Positions 17,232-26,126 of a stretch of DNA of 38,539 nucleotides are shown here, in pieces. How positions within the stretch are numbered: position 1 is the stretch's first letter; every line of letters starts with the position of its first letter. The notes under the pieces were generated by a model, which was given only the letters and a program-made list of their open reading frames with translations, was not told where the DNA came from and searched no databases. Source of the stretch: an uncultured Bacteroidales bacterium (lineage in GTDB: Bacteria > Bacteroidota > Bacteroidia > Bacteroidales > UBA932). The position numbers and the translations under genes were made by a program. Location: NCBI GenBank assembly GCA_944322925.1, contig CALUQM010000021.1, positions 1-38,539 of the forward strand. The letters run 5' to 3'.

Positions 17232-17261
17232 CAAAGATATAAAAAATAAGAGTATGGCAAA
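17232..17261 (-). promoter_or_regulatory. Promoter of the rmlC operon
   Basis: On the minus strand TTTG (17261-17258), 18 bases, then TATCTTTG (17239-17232). This is a complete Bacteroidetes-type promoter whose -33 element lies inside codons 2-3 of pdxA and whose -7 element directly abuts the pdxA -7 element. Confidence 0.7.
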
Positions 17262-18336
17262 AAAATTAGTTGTAGGCATAACCCAGGGTGACAGCAACGG
17301 CATAGGTTACGAAGTGATAATCAAGTCTTTCTCGGACGAAAGGATACTTGAACTGTGCACCCCGGTAGTCTACGGGTCATCCAAGATATTCGGCTTTTAC
17401 AAAAAACAGCTGCACAACATAGGGCAGGTCAACACGAACGTGATCACCGATGCCGGGGACGCACACAACAGAAGGGTAAACATCCTGAACTGCGTTCCGG
17501 AAAATTCTTTCGTCGAACCCGGACTGTCGACTCCCGAATCGGCAAAAGCGGCTATCGCCTCCCTTGAAAAGGGCGTCGAAGACCTCAAAAACGGAAATAT
17601 CGACGTCCTCGTGACTGCACCTATCAACAAGAGGGCGATGAACAACGAAGGCTTCGGCTTCACAGGACATACCGAATATCTGAAAAAATCCTTCGACGCA
17701 GAAGATGTCACCATGATCATGGTCAGCGACAAGCTGAAGGTCGGCATCGTGACGGGACATATTCCTCTGAAGGATGTCGCATCGGCACTGACTGTCGAGA
17801 AAATACTGGCAAAACTCAGGGCTCTCGGAAGGTCCATGGAAAGGGATTTCGGAATCAGGAGCCCAAAGATCGCGGTTCTCGGCCTTAACCCTCACTGCGG
17901 AGACGGAGGCCTTCTCGGAGACGAGGAACAGTCGGTAATCCTGCCGGCGATCAATGCCGCCAATGACGAAGGCATACTGGCATTCGGACCGTATTCGGCT
18001 GACGGCTTCTTCAGTCTCGGGAATTACGACAAGTTCGATGCAATACTTGCAATGTATCACGATCAGGGTCTGACGCCATTCAAGGCTCTTGCTTTTGAAT
18101 CCGGAGTCAATTTCACTGCCGGACTTCCGGTAGTCAGGACATCTCCGGACCACGGGACCGCATACGAAAAGGCCGGGAAGGACGAAGCTGACCCGAGATC
18201 GATGATGTCGGCCATATGTACTGCCATCGACATTTACAGGAACAGAGTCGCATACGATGAACTGCAGGCCGGAAAAATGAACATAGAGCTTCCCGACATG
18301 TCAGTCAAGCCGAAAAGCGGCAAGATCATAGAGTAA
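17254..18336 (+). CDS. pdxA: 4-hydroxythreonine-4-phosphate dehydrogenase
   Basis: A 360-residue NAD-dependent enzyme of the DXP-dependent vitamin B6 pathway, oxidising 4-phosphohydroxy-threonine. Family signatures: VGITQGDSNGIGYEVI at the N-terminus, VLVTAPINKRAM near residue 125, GFTGHTEYL with a metal-ligand His, VTGHIPLKDV, LGLNPHCGDGG and the C-terminal metal site in AMYHDQGLTPFK. Cytoplasmic homodimer in the family. It is the first gene of the pdxA-rnhA-recG unit: its TAA overlaps the rnhA ATG by one base. Confidence 0.97.
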   Translation: MAKKLVVGITQGDSNGIGYEVIIKSFSDERILELCTPVVYGSSKIFGFYKKQLHNIGQVNTNVITDAGDAHNRRVNILNCVPENSFVEPGLSTPESAKAAIASLEKGVEDLKNGNIDVLVTAPINKRAMNNEGFGFTGHTEYLKKSFDAEDVTMIMVSDKLKVGIVTGHIPLKDVASALTVEKILAKLRALGRSMERDFGIRSPKIAVLGLNPHCGDGGLLGDEEQSVILPAINAANDEGILAFGPYSADGFFSLGNYDKFDAILAMYHDQGLTPFKALAFESGVNFTAGLPVVRTSPDHGTAYEKAGKDEADPRSMMSAICTAIDIYRNRVAYDELQAGKMNIELPDMSVKPKSGKIIE

Positions 18337-18830
18337 TGCCGATGGACACTGACAAGAGACCGCCGATTTTCCTGTACACGGACGGGGCTTCGAGCGGGAA
18401 TCCCGGTCCCGGCGGCTACGGAATAGTTCTCAGATGCGCCGGCAGGATGAAGGAAATGTCGGGCGGATTCGCTCTGACCACGAACAACAGGATGGAACTT
18501 CTCGCCGTCATTGTCGGACTTGAAGCGATCCGCTGGAAAAACGCCGAAGTGACCGTAGTGAGCGATTCTTCGTATGTAGTGAAATCTGTCTCGGAAGGCT
18601 GGCTTTTCAACTGGGAGAAAAAAGGGTTCGCAAAAGCCAAAAACGTCGATCTCTGGACCAGATTTCTGAAAATATACAGACAGCACAGGGTCAGGTTCCA
18701 ATGGATAAAGGGGCATGCCGGACATCCTGAAAATGAAAGATGCGACGCCCTTGCCGTTGCTGCCGGAGCCGGAGCCGTGGCAGCGGGGAAAATATTGCCT
18801 GACGACCCCGGATACATCCCCGGACAATAG
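18336..18830 (+). CDS. rnhA: Ribonuclease HI
   Basis: A 164-residue RNase H1 that cuts RNA in RNA-DNA hybrids, for instance at R-loops and replication primers. All active-site acids are present: Asp16 (YTDGASSGNPGPGGYG), Glu54 (NNRMELLAV), Asp76 (VVSDSSYVV) and Asp136 (NERCDALA). His126 in IKGHAGHPEN is the usual flexible catalytic histidine, and the basic handle (WEKKGFAKAKN) is also present. The start shares a base with the pdxA stop; Met3 is an alternative. Being next to recG, which also acts on R-loops, makes functional sense. Confidence 0.97.
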   Translation: MPMDTDKRPPIFLYTDGASSGNPGPGGYGIVLRCAGRMKEMSGGFALTTNNRMELLAVIVGLEAIRWKNAEVTVVSDSSYVVKSVSEGWLFNWEKKGFAKAKNVDLWTRFLKIYRQHRVRFQWIKGHAGHPENERCDALAVAAGAGAVAAGKILPDDPGYIPGQ

Positions 18831-18850
18831 AACAACTGACATAAGCCGAA

Positions 18851-21013
18851 ATGGAGAAAAACGCCCTTGATACAGATATCCAGTATCTGCCCGGAGTCGG
18901 GCCGAAAAGGGCTTTGCTGCTCAGGAAGGAACTCGGTGCAGGCACGGTCGGAGACCTCCTGAAAATCTATCCTTTCAGATACATCGACAGAAGCAGCATA
19001 ATCCCGATCAAGGACGCCGCCCCGGATATGGCCTATATCCAGATAAGGGGAAAGGTAAGCGAAATAAACCTTTTCGGCAGCAAGGGAAGCATCAGCCCGG
19101 AAGACCTGAAATTCAATACGGTCAAAAGAATGAGCGTGACGGTGACCGACGGGACAGGATATATGGAGGCGGTGTTTTTCAAGGGAATAAAATGGATGTA
19201 TTCCAAACTGGTTCCGGACGAAGAATATGTTTTTTTCGGCAAACCGTCGGTATTCAAGGGCCGCCTCAACATGGTCCATCCCGAAGTGGACAAGGTCCGT
19301 GACCAGGAAAAACGGCAGGACGGAAAGAGCAGCATCAATTCATCGCTGACGGGCGTATATACGCTGACTGAAAAGCTGCGCAGCAGCGGCATTACGGGAA
19401 AGGTGATGAACAGACTGATGGAAAACGCCCTGATATCCGCCTTGCCGGACATTGAAGAAACCCTGCCGGAGTACCTTCTGATCGAAAAAGGACTGGTGCC
19501 GCTTCAGTTCGCCGTCAGGAACATACATTTTCCCAAAGACCAGACAGCCCTCGAAAAGGCAAGATACAGACTGAAGTTCGAAGAGCTGTTTTACCTCCAG
19601 CTTTCGCTTCTCAAGCAGAAATATGTCAGAAGCAGGAACGAAAACGGCATCAGAATGCCGAAAGTAGGAGACGCATTCAGGATATGTTACGATTCCCTTC
19701 CGTTCAGTCTGACAGGAGCACAGAAAAGAGTGATCACCGAAATAAGGAACGACATGAAAAGCGGCCGGCAGATGAACAGGCTCCTTCAGGGCGATGTCGG
19801 CAGCGGGAAGACCATGGTAGCCGTCCTCACCGCACTCATCGCTGTCGGAAACGGATATCAGGCCTGCATCATGGCTCCTACCGAAGTCCTTGCTCAGCAG
19901 CATTTCAAAAACATATCGCGGTATCTTGACGGGACCGGGGTCAAGGCTGCCCTGCTGACCGGAAGCTCGAAGACAGGAGAGCGCAGGGACATACATGCCG
20001 GTCTCGAAGACGGTTCCATCGGAATAATTGTCGGCACCCACGCACTTTTCGAAGACAATGTAGTTTTCAGGAATCTCGGGCTGGCAATCATTGACGAACA
20101 GCACAGGTTCGGAGTCGAGCAGCGCGCCAGACTGTGGAGAAAGTCATCATGCGGTATGGCCCCCCATATTCTTGTCATGACAGCCACGCCTATACCGAGA
20201 ACACTTGCAATGACCTTGTACGGCGATCTCGATGTTTCTGTCATAGACGAACTTCCTCCCGGAAGGAAGCCGGTGCAGACCATTGCCGCGACCGAGGGGA
20301 AAAGACCTGCGATGTTCAGGTTTCTTAAAGACCAGATAAGCCTCGGCCGGCAGGTATTCATCGTGTACCCCCTCATTTTCGAAAGCGAAAAGATGGACTA
20401 CAAGAATCTGGAAACCGGATACGAACAGATAGCCGGAGCTTTCCCTTTCCCGCCGTACAAGACGGCAATCGTACACGGGCAGCAGAGCAACGAAGAAAAG
20501 AAATTCAACATGGACGCCTTCGCTGCCGGACGTGCCGACATCCTCGTGGCGACTTCAGTCATTGAAGTGGGTGTGGATGTGCCGAATGCCTCGGTAATGG
20601 TAATCGAAAGCGCGGAAAGATTCGGTCTGAGCCAGCTTCACCAGCTGAGAGGGCGAGTCGGCAGAGGTTCGGAAAAATCATACTGCATACTGATGACGGG
20701 AAACAGGCTCAGCAGGGAATCAAAACGCCGGATACAACTGATGTGCGCCACGGAAAACGGATTCGAGCTGGCTGAAGAAGACATGAAGATGCGCGGCCCG
20801 GGAAATCTCGAAGGCACCCGGCAGAGCGGTCTTCCGATAGAACTAAACATAGCATCGCTTGCAAAGGACGGACTGATACTGAACGATGCCCGTCAGTGCG
20901 CCCAAAGCATACTCAAAGCAGATCCGACGCTGAGCCTGCCGCGCAACAGAATACTGGCCGAAACAGTAAGCCAGGACAAATACAAGGTCAGAGACTACAG
21001 CCAGATAAGCTGA
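18851..21013 (+). CDS. recG: ATP-dependent DNA helicase RecG
   Basis: A 720-residue superfamily 2 helicase that remodels stalled forks and branched DNA. The N-terminal wedge/OB region includes YLPGVGPKRALLL (helix-hairpin-helix-like) and the OB strand VTDGTGYMEAVFF. Helicase motifs follow: LTGAQKRVI (Q-like), Walker A GDVGSGKT near residue 315, MAPTEVLAQQH, IIDEQHRFGV near 415, TATPIPRTLAMT, then the C-terminal domain VATSVIEVGVDVPNA and QLRGRVGRG, ending with the wedge-contacting TRQSGLP segment. Complete length. The 3' end overlaps the convergent dehydratase gene by 26 bases. Confidence 0.97.
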   Translation: MEKNALDTDIQYLPGVGPKRALLLRKELGAGTVGDLLKIYPFRYIDRSSIIPIKDAAPDMAYIQIRGKVSEINLFGSKGSISPEDLKFNTVKRMSVTVTDGTGYMEAVFFKGIKWMYSKLVPDEEYVFFGKPSVFKGRLNMVHPEVDKVRDQEKRQDGKSSINSSLTGVYTLTEKLRSSGITGKVMNRLMENALISALPDIEETLPEYLLIEKGLVPLQFAVRNIHFPKDQTALEKARYRLKFEELFYLQLSLLKQKYVRSRNENGIRMPKVGDAFRICYDSLPFSLTGAQKRVITEIRNDMKSGRQMNRLLQGDVGSGKTMVAVLTALIAVGNGYQACIMAPTEVLAQQHFKNISRYLDGTGVKAALLTGSSKTGERRDIHAGLEDGSIGIIVGTHALFEDNVVFRNLGLAIIDEQHRFGVEQRARLWRKSSCGMAPHILVMTATPIPRTLAMTLYGDLDVSVIDELPPGRKPVQTIAATEGKRPAMFRFLKDQISLGRQVFIVYPLIFESEKMDYKNLETGYEQIAGAFPFPPYKTAIVHGQQSNEEKKFNMDAFAAGRADILVATSVIEVGVDVPNASVMVIESAERFGLSQLHQLRGRVGRGSEKSYCILMTGNRLSRESKRRIQLMCATENGFELAEEDMKMRGPGNLEGTRQSGLPIELNIASLAKDGLILNDARQCAQSILKADPTLSLPRNRILAETVSQDKYKVRDYSQIS

Positions 21014-21851
21014 TGCGTATGTTGTCGAGGATGTCCGAGGCATTCATCGACTCCTCGCCGAAAAGCTCTGCAGCCCTGTCTCCTGCCGCCCCGTGGAGGA
21101 AAACCCCGGCAATGGCGGCATCCTCGGCATCGAACCCTCTCGCAAGCAAGCCTGCCACCAGCCCGGCAAGCACATCTCCGCTTCCGCCCTTGGCCATGCC
21201 CGGATTCCCTGTAGTATTGAATTTCAGATGCCCCGACGGCGGACATATCATCGTATTCGCCCCTTTTACTACTACGACAGCTCCGGTAGACTCGGCGAGA
21301 GCCCTGACCATTTCATTCCTCTTACCTTCATCTGTCCAGCCGGACTTCAAAAGCCTCCGCAACTCACCGATATGCGGTGTCAGAACTGATCCCCGCGGGA
21401 TCCTGCCGGCATATTCCGGATGCATGGATATTATGTTCAGGGCGTCGGCATCCAGCACCATAGGCAAACCGGCATCCATAAGCCGTCCGAGAGCCGCGAC
21501 TGTTTTCACGGAAGTTCCCAAACCGGGACCTGCCCCGACGGCCGTATATTTCGTCATGTCTTCCGGAAGTTCGGAAAAGCAGTCCGAACTGTCGGGACTT
21601 ACAATTGCCGAAGGGTGAGCAATATGTATTACAGACCTTTCCCCTTCGGGAACATGTACAGTGACAAGGCCGCATCCGGACCTGAGCGCCGCCCCTGCGG
21701 ACAATACAGCGGCTCCGGCCATGCCGCGCTTGCCTGCAACTACAAGCACATGTCCGAAATTTCCCTTGTGGGCATTCCTGTCCCTGCGGGGAAACATCCT
21801 GCTGACGTATCCGGAGTCGATCCATTCCTTATCATGAGAGTCGTATGACAT
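20988..21851 (-). CDS. nnrD: ADP-dependent NAD(P)H-hydrate dehydratase (standalone)
   Basis: A 287-residue ribokinase-like enzyme that repairs hydrated NADH or NADPH using ADP. Key segments are HKGNFGHVLVVAGKRGMAGAAVLSA, AVGAGPGLG, LDADALN, LTPHIGELRRLL, VVVKGANT and the catalytic NPGMAKGGSGDVLAGLVAGLLA. In many bacteria it is the C-terminal half of a ~500-residue protein whose N-terminal half is the NAD(P)HX epimerase (NnrE). Here the start is clear and there is no room for the epimerase domain upstream. It overlaps recG by 26 bases at the 3' end and diverges from the TIGR02757 gene. Confidence 0.92.
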   Translation of the reverse strand: MSYDSHDKEWIDSGYVSRMFPRRDRNAHKGNFGHVLVVAGKRGMAGAAVLSAGAALRSGCGLVTVHVPEGERSVIHIAHPSAIVSPDSSDCFSELPEDMTKYTAVGAGPGLGTSVKTVAALGRLMDAGLPMVLDADALNIISMHPEYAGRIPRGSVLTPHIGELRRLLKSGWTDEGKRNEMVRALAESTGAVVVVKGANTMICPPSGHLKFNTTGNPGMAKGGSGDVLAGLVAGLLARGFDAEDAAIAGVFLHGAAGDRAAELFGEESMNASDILDNIRISLSGCSL

Positions 21852-21906
21852 TATCCTGAAAAATTTACCGGCATTAAAATTAATGAATTTTTCCTAACAT
21901 GGAAAG

Positions 21907-21938
21907 TTTGGCGGAAATTCAAATTACTGCTAAATTTG
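21907..21938 (+). promoter_or_regulatory. Promoter of the TIGR02757-tldDE unit
   Basis: TTTG (21907-21910), 20 bases, TAAATTTG (21931-21938): a complete Bacteroidetes promoter. The preferred start codon is only five bases downstream of the -7 box, implying a leaderless or nearly leaderless message. Confidence 0.65.
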
Positions 21939-21943
21939 CGTAT

Positions 21944-22669
21944 ATGGAAACTATGATCAAGGAACAGCTTGCGGAATGGGCTGAAAAATACAATGACCCT
22001 GTTTATTTTCAGGAAGATCCCATAATATTTCCCAGGCACTTCGCTTCAGGACTCTCCGGGGACCAGGCCGGATACCGCACGGCCGACGTGGAAATAGCCG
22101 CCGTCATTGCGGCACATCTTGCATGGGGACGCAGGTCGATGATAGTCAGAGACTGCACCAGAGCAATGGATGAAATGGACTGGAAACCATACGATTATGT
22201 AATGAACGGCGATTACAGGAACGACGGTTCCAGCCTTCACCGCACTGTGCGATGGAGCGAATTCGCTGCCATCTGCGGACGTCTGAGAAACATCTATGCA
22301 TCCACGGACAGCATCGAAGGAATGAGCAACTCAAGGATACGCACTGAAATATACGGAAGGAAGGAAGACCCGCGGGCTCCCGACAAGAAAATAAACATGA
22401 TGCGCAGATGGCTCGTCAGAGATGACGGAAAGGTGGATCTCGGAATATGGAAACACTCCGACAGGAAAGAGCTGCTCATACCGCTGGACGTACACGTCTA
22501 TGAAATGGCATCGAGCCTCGGTCTGACTTCAAGAAAACAGAAAGACATAGTGACGGTACGGGAAATCACCGATGCCTTCAGGGAAATTTTCCCTGACGAC
22601 CCATGCAAAGGCGATTTCGCCCTCTTCGGGTACGGAATAGCCGGTCACCTGCCGGAAAACGCACAGTAA
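21944..22669 (+). CDS. TIGR02757 family protein (DUF2400)
   Basis: About 241 residues. It matches my memory of the Bacteroidetes TIGR02757/DUF2400 family: DPVYFQEDPIIFPRHF, the helical EIAAVIAAHLAWGRRSMI segment, and LLIPLDVHVYEMASSLGLTSRK followed by an all-helical C-terminus. The LDVHVYEMA region recalls helix-hairpin-helix DNA glycosylase-like folds, but no function is established to my knowledge. An in-frame ATG at 21899 exists but would place the promoter inside the coding sequence, so I prefer 21944; Met at 21953 is also possible. It is the first gene of a four-gene unit. Confidence 0.85.
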   Translation: METMIKEQLAEWAEKYNDPVYFQEDPIIFPRHFASGLSGDQAGYRTADVEIAAVIAAHLAWGRRSMIVRDCTRAMDEMDWKPYDYVMNGDYRNDGSSLHRTVRWSEFAAICGRLRNIYASTDSIEGMSNSRIRTEIYGRKEDPRAPDKKINMMRRWLVRDDGKVDLGIWKHSDRKELLIPLDVHVYEMASSLGLTSRKQKDIVTVREITDAFREIFPDDPCKGDFALFGYGIAGHLPENAQ

Positions 22670-22680
22670 ACTTTCAGAAT

Positions 22681-23259
22681 ATGCCAAGACTGTTCATAAT
22701 ATCAGGATGCAACGGAGCCGGCAAGACCACAGCTTCATACACGCTTCTGCCGGAAATGCTCGAATGCAGCCAGTATGTCAACTCCGATGAATTTGCCAAA
22801 GGGCTGTCGCCTTTCGATCCCGGCTCGGTATCAGTACAGGCAAGCAGACTGATGCTCATGAGAATAAAATACCTGCTGCGCAGGAAGGAAGACTTCAGCA
22901 TTGAAACGACTCTTGCCACAAGAAGTCTTCTGAAGATGATTGCAGAGGCTCAGCATGAAGGATATACCGTCACCCTGATGTACTTCTGGCTCAATTCCCC
23001 GGACCTGGCCGTCGCGAGAGTGAAAGCAAGGGTAGCTGCGGGAGGACACAACATCCCGGAAGAGACTGTCCGGAGAAGATACCGCGTCGGACTCGGATAT
23101 TTTTTCCGGGACTACGCGCCGATATGCGACAGATGGATTCTCGCGGACAATTCAAAAGTCCCGTTCAGGGTAATCGCGGAAGGGCACAGGACAGAAGTGA
23201 CAGTAATGCGTGACATGGAAACATACAGGACAATCAAGGAATCGGCTTTCGCCGAATAA
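22681..23259 (+). CDS. Zeta-toxin-like P-loop kinase
   Basis: A 192-residue P-loop protein beginning PRLFIISGCNGAGKTTASYT, whose Walker A motif is at residues ~9-17. Further family features are YVNSDEFAKGLSPFDP (an Asp used as catalytic base in zeta-type kinases), FSIETTLATRSL near residue 80, and a lid rich in Arg (RRRYRVGLGYFFRDY). Zeta toxins phosphorylate UDP-N-acetylglucosamine, but many chromosomal relatives are orphan kinases of unknown substrate. The start at 22681 is 11 bases after the previous stop and places the P-loop at the N-terminus as usual. No epsilon-type antitoxin is next to it, so I do not call a toxin-antitoxin pair. Confidence 0.8.
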   Translation: MPRLFIISGCNGAGKTTASYTLLPEMLECSQYVNSDEFAKGLSPFDPGSVSVQASRLMLMRIKYLLRRKEDFSIETTLATRSLLKMIAEAQHEGYTVTLMYFWLNSPDLAVARVKARVAAGGHNIPEETVRRRYRVGLGYFFRDYAPICDRWILADNSKVPFRVIAEGHRTEVTVMRDMETYRTIKESAFAE

Positions 23260-23283
23260 TACAGTTCATTATCAGAGGAACAA

Positions 23284-24705
23284 ATGACCAACGGAGAATT
23301 TCTCGACAGATTCAGGGTGACGGAGCCGATGCTCGGACAACTGACAGGGGCTGCCATTTCGAAGGGAGGAGACTATTCCGATCTGTATTTCGAATATTCC
23401 ACATACGGAGACCTGCTGCTCAAGGACAATGAAGTGACTTCAGGAGGTTTCCACATCGACTACGGAGTCGGTATAAGGACACTCAAGGGAGACAGGACAG
23501 GATATGCCTATTCCGAAAACACTGAAATGGAAGACATGCTCTGCGCAGCAAAAGCTGCGGCACAGATAGCCGGAAGCGAGGGCGCAGGCAGATATCCCGG
23601 GTATGATCATACCGGTACGCCGGCACTCCGGGATTTCTATCCTGCATCGCGGAACTGGAGAGACTGCGGAAGCGCGGAATACATTGCAGCCCTGAAAAAG
23701 CTCGAATCGATGATACTGGAAAAGGACGGAAGGGCAGTCAAGATAATCGCAAAACTGTCATGGTCTGAAAGCGAGATCATGATGTACAACTCTTACGGAG
23801 AACTTTCCTGCGATTTCAGACCGCTCGGAAGCATTGTGGCAACGGCTATTTTCTCTGAAAACGGAAAGAACGAGAACAAGACGTCGTCGAGAAGTTTCAG
23901 AATGGGGAGCGAAATGATTACGGACGGACTTCTGCAGGAAATGGCGGAAGAAGTGGTCTCAGGCATCGATGACAGGTTCGCGGCCGTCAGGCCGAAAGGA
24001 GGAAGAATGCCCGTAGTCATGGGGGCCGGGGCTTCAGGAATACTCCTGCATGAAGCCATGGGACATTCGTTCGAGGCAGATTTCATCAGAAAAGGACAGT
24101 CGGTATTTTCCGGCATGCAGGGCAGAAGAATATGCGATCCGTCTATATCGATAGTAGACGACGGTACGCTCCTGTACAACAGAGGTGCCTGCAATTACGA
24201 CGACGAGGGTATTCCCGGCCAAAAGACATACATGGTAAAGGACGGCGTACTCGAATCATTCCTTCATGACAGGATCAGCGCAGCGCATTTCGGTGTGCCT
24301 TCTACGGGAAACGGACGCAGGGAGTCATTCAGATACTATCCCATACCGAGAATGCGTGCCACATATATGGAAAACGGAGGCTCGGCCCAAGAAGACCTCA
24401 TAGCATCTGTAAAAAAAGGCATATACGTCGACGAATTTTCGAACGGCCAGGTAAAAATAGGCGAAGGCGACTTCACCTTCTACGTAAAAAGCGGGTACAT
24501 GATCGAAAACGGGAGACTGACGGCGCCGGTCAAGGACATCAATATCATAGGCAACGGGCCCCAGGCCCTTGCAGACATCACCGGTGTCGGAAATGACCTT
24601 GTCGTGGACAACGGCACATGGACATGCGGCAAGGACCAGAGCGTTCCGGTATCGTGCGGCATCCCGACCGTGCTCGTAAAAAGCCTCACTGTCGGAGGGG
24701 AATGA
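23284..24705 (+). CDS. tldD: TldD-family metalloprotease
   Basis: A 473-residue peptidase of the TldD/PmbA family. The zinc-binding HExxxH motif is in ILLHEAMGHSFEADFIRKG near residue 258. Other family blocks are GDYSDLYFEYS and VGIRTLKGDRTGYAYS in the N-terminal half, and VDEFSNGQVKIGEGDFTFYVKSGYMIENGRLTAPVKD in the C-terminal half. It works as a heterodimer with TldE: TldD supplies the catalytic metal and TldE shapes the barrel, and together they process unfolded or modified peptides. It is followed immediately by tldE with an ATGA overlap. Cytoplasmic. Confidence 0.94.
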   Translation: MTNGEFLDRFRVTEPMLGQLTGAAISKGGDYSDLYFEYSTYGDLLLKDNEVTSGGFHIDYGVGIRTLKGDRTGYAYSENTEMEDMLCAAKAAAQIAGSEGAGRYPGYDHTGTPALRDFYPASRNWRDCGSAEYIAALKKLESMILEKDGRAVKIIAKLSWSESEIMMYNSYGELSCDFRPLGSIVATAIFSENGKNENKTSSRSFRMGSEMITDGLLQEMAEEVVSGIDDRFAAVRPKGGRMPVVMGAGASGILLHEAMGHSFEADFIRKGQSVFSGMQGRRICDPSISIVDDGTLLYNRGACNYDDEGIPGQKTYMVKDGVLESFLHDRISAAHFGVPSTGNGRRESFRYYPIPRMRATYMENGGSAQEDLIASVKKGIYVDEFSNGQVKIGEGDFTFYVKSGYMIENGRLTAPVKDINIIGNGPQALADITGVGNDLVVDNGTWTCGKDQSVPVSCGIPTVLVKSLTVGGE

Positions 24706-26126
24706 CGGATATGGCGGACCTGATAACACAGCAGACAATGAAAACAGATAAAAACACTGCCGGACTCATTACCGGAGAAGAAAAGGAACTTGCCCTGCAC
24801 TGTATGGAAGCCGCACTGAAAAGCGGAGCCGACCAGGCAAGGATATCCCTCAGCAAAAGCGTCCTCGACACATACGGCATGATGAACGGAGTCCTGGACA
24901 AAGTGGCGCATTCTGCAGACAGATCCGTCTATCTGTATGTTTTCGCTGACAGGAAATACGGGACATTCTCGACGAACATGCTCGACAGGGCAGGACTCGA
25001 AGATTTCGCCGGCAAGGCTGTAGCTGCCGTAAAACTCCTTGCGGAAGACGTATTCAGAAAACTCCCCGACCCTGAAAGACAGGAAAAGAATGCCTGCGAC
25101 GGCAGGGAACTGGGGCTGTACGACGTACGCTATCAGGATATAAGTCCGGAGGAAAGGTCGGCAATAGCTGCAGCCGAGTGCATATACGGAAAAACGGAAG
25201 CAAACGGCAAATTCAGACTCATTTCGGAAGAATGCGAATATTCCGACTCCGTGGATGACAATTTCCTGGCCGACTCTCAGGGATTCAGGGGCAGGCATAC
25301 TGAAACATCCTTTGCTGTCTGCTCTGAGATTACCATAGAAGACGCCTCTGGGAAAAAATACTCCGGCTACTGGTGGGAATCATCTCCGTTTCTCGACAGG
25401 CTCGAAAGAGGCAGGTGCTCTGCGGAAGCCCTCGACAGGGCTGTAAGACAGATCGGAGGTAAAAGAGGAAAAAGCAGGACATGTCCGATGGTAGTAGACA
25501 GATCTGTCTCGTCAAGACTTGTCGCACCCCTGTTTTCCGCCCTGAATTCAGCCTCCATCCAGCAGGAAAATTCCTTTCTGAAAGACACCCTCGGGAAAAA
25601 GATATTCAGTGACAGACTGACTCTGACAGACCTCGCGAGAACTCCCGGCAAACCGGGCTCAAGACTTTACGATACCGAAGGCGTAGCCACAGGAAACATG
25701 GACATTATCAGAAACGGTGTAGTAGAGACATATTTCACAAGCACGTACATGGCGCTGAAAACAGGTCTGCCGCCTACTGTCGAAGGTGTGTCGAGACCGG
25801 TGCTCCAGCCATGCTGCAAAGAAGAAGACTGCTGTCCTCATGGCAGTTTCGGTGCGAGGGAAATTATCCGCCGGTGCGGTTCGGGAATATACGTGACAGG
25901 ATTCAACGGAGGCAACTGCAATCCTACGACAGGCAATTTCTCATACGGAATAGAAGGTTTCGCCTTCAGGAACGGGAAAATAACTCATCCGCTGAAAGAA
26001 ATGATAATTACCGGCAATATGACAAAACTGTGGAACAGCCTCGCATACGCCGGTAATGATCCGAGAGAAAGCACAAGGTGGCAGATACCTACCCTGTGCT
26101 TTGAAAATGTCGACTTCAGCGGTTGA
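24702..26126 (+). CDS. tldE: TldE/PmbA-family protease partner
   Basis: About 474 residues. It has the TldD/PmbA fold but lacks an HExxxH zinc motif, the hallmark of the TldE partner. Recognisable segments are ALKSGADQARISLSKS near the N-terminus, YFTSTYMALKTGLPPT, and the C-terminal GGNCNPTTGNFSYGIEGFAFRNGKITHPLKEMIITGNM. The start at 24702 overlaps the tldD stop as ATGA, indicating translational coupling; a longer frame starting at 24618 would run through the tldD 3' end and carries an Arg-rich, unlikely N-terminus. Its 3' end overlaps the convergent GH92 gene by 11 bases. Confidence 0.92.
   Translation: MTDMADLITQQTMKTDKNTAGLITGEEKELALHCMEAALKSGADQARISLSKSVLDTYGMMNGVLDKVAHSADRSVYLYVFADRKYGTFSTNMLDRAGLEDFAGKAVAAVKLLAEDVFRKLPDPERQEKNACDGRELGLYDVRYQDISPEERSAIAAAECIYGKTEANGKFRLISEECEYSDSVDDNFLADSQGFRGRHTETSFAVCSEITIEDASGKKYSGYWWESSPFLDRLERGRCSAEALDRAVRQIGGKRGKSRTCPMVVDRSVSSRLVAPLFSALNSASIQQENSFLKDTLGKKIFSDRLTLTDLARTPGKPGSRLYDTEGVATGNMDIIRNGVVETYFTSTYMALKTGLPPTVEGVSRPVLQPCCKEEDCCPHGSFGAREIIRRCGSGIYVTGFNGGNCNPTTGNFSYGIEGFAFRNGKITHPLKEMIITGNMTKLWNSLAYAGNDPRESTRWQIPTLCFENVDFSG

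Noticed and set aside
22603-22680. Longer N-terminus for the zeta-like kinase
   Set aside because: It would overlap the end of the TIGR02757 gene, is Arg-rich, and puts the P-loop too far from the N-terminus.
22681-23259. Classical epsilon/zeta toxin-antitoxin pair
   Set aside because: No small antitoxin gene is adjacent; the neighbours are TIGR02757 and tldD.
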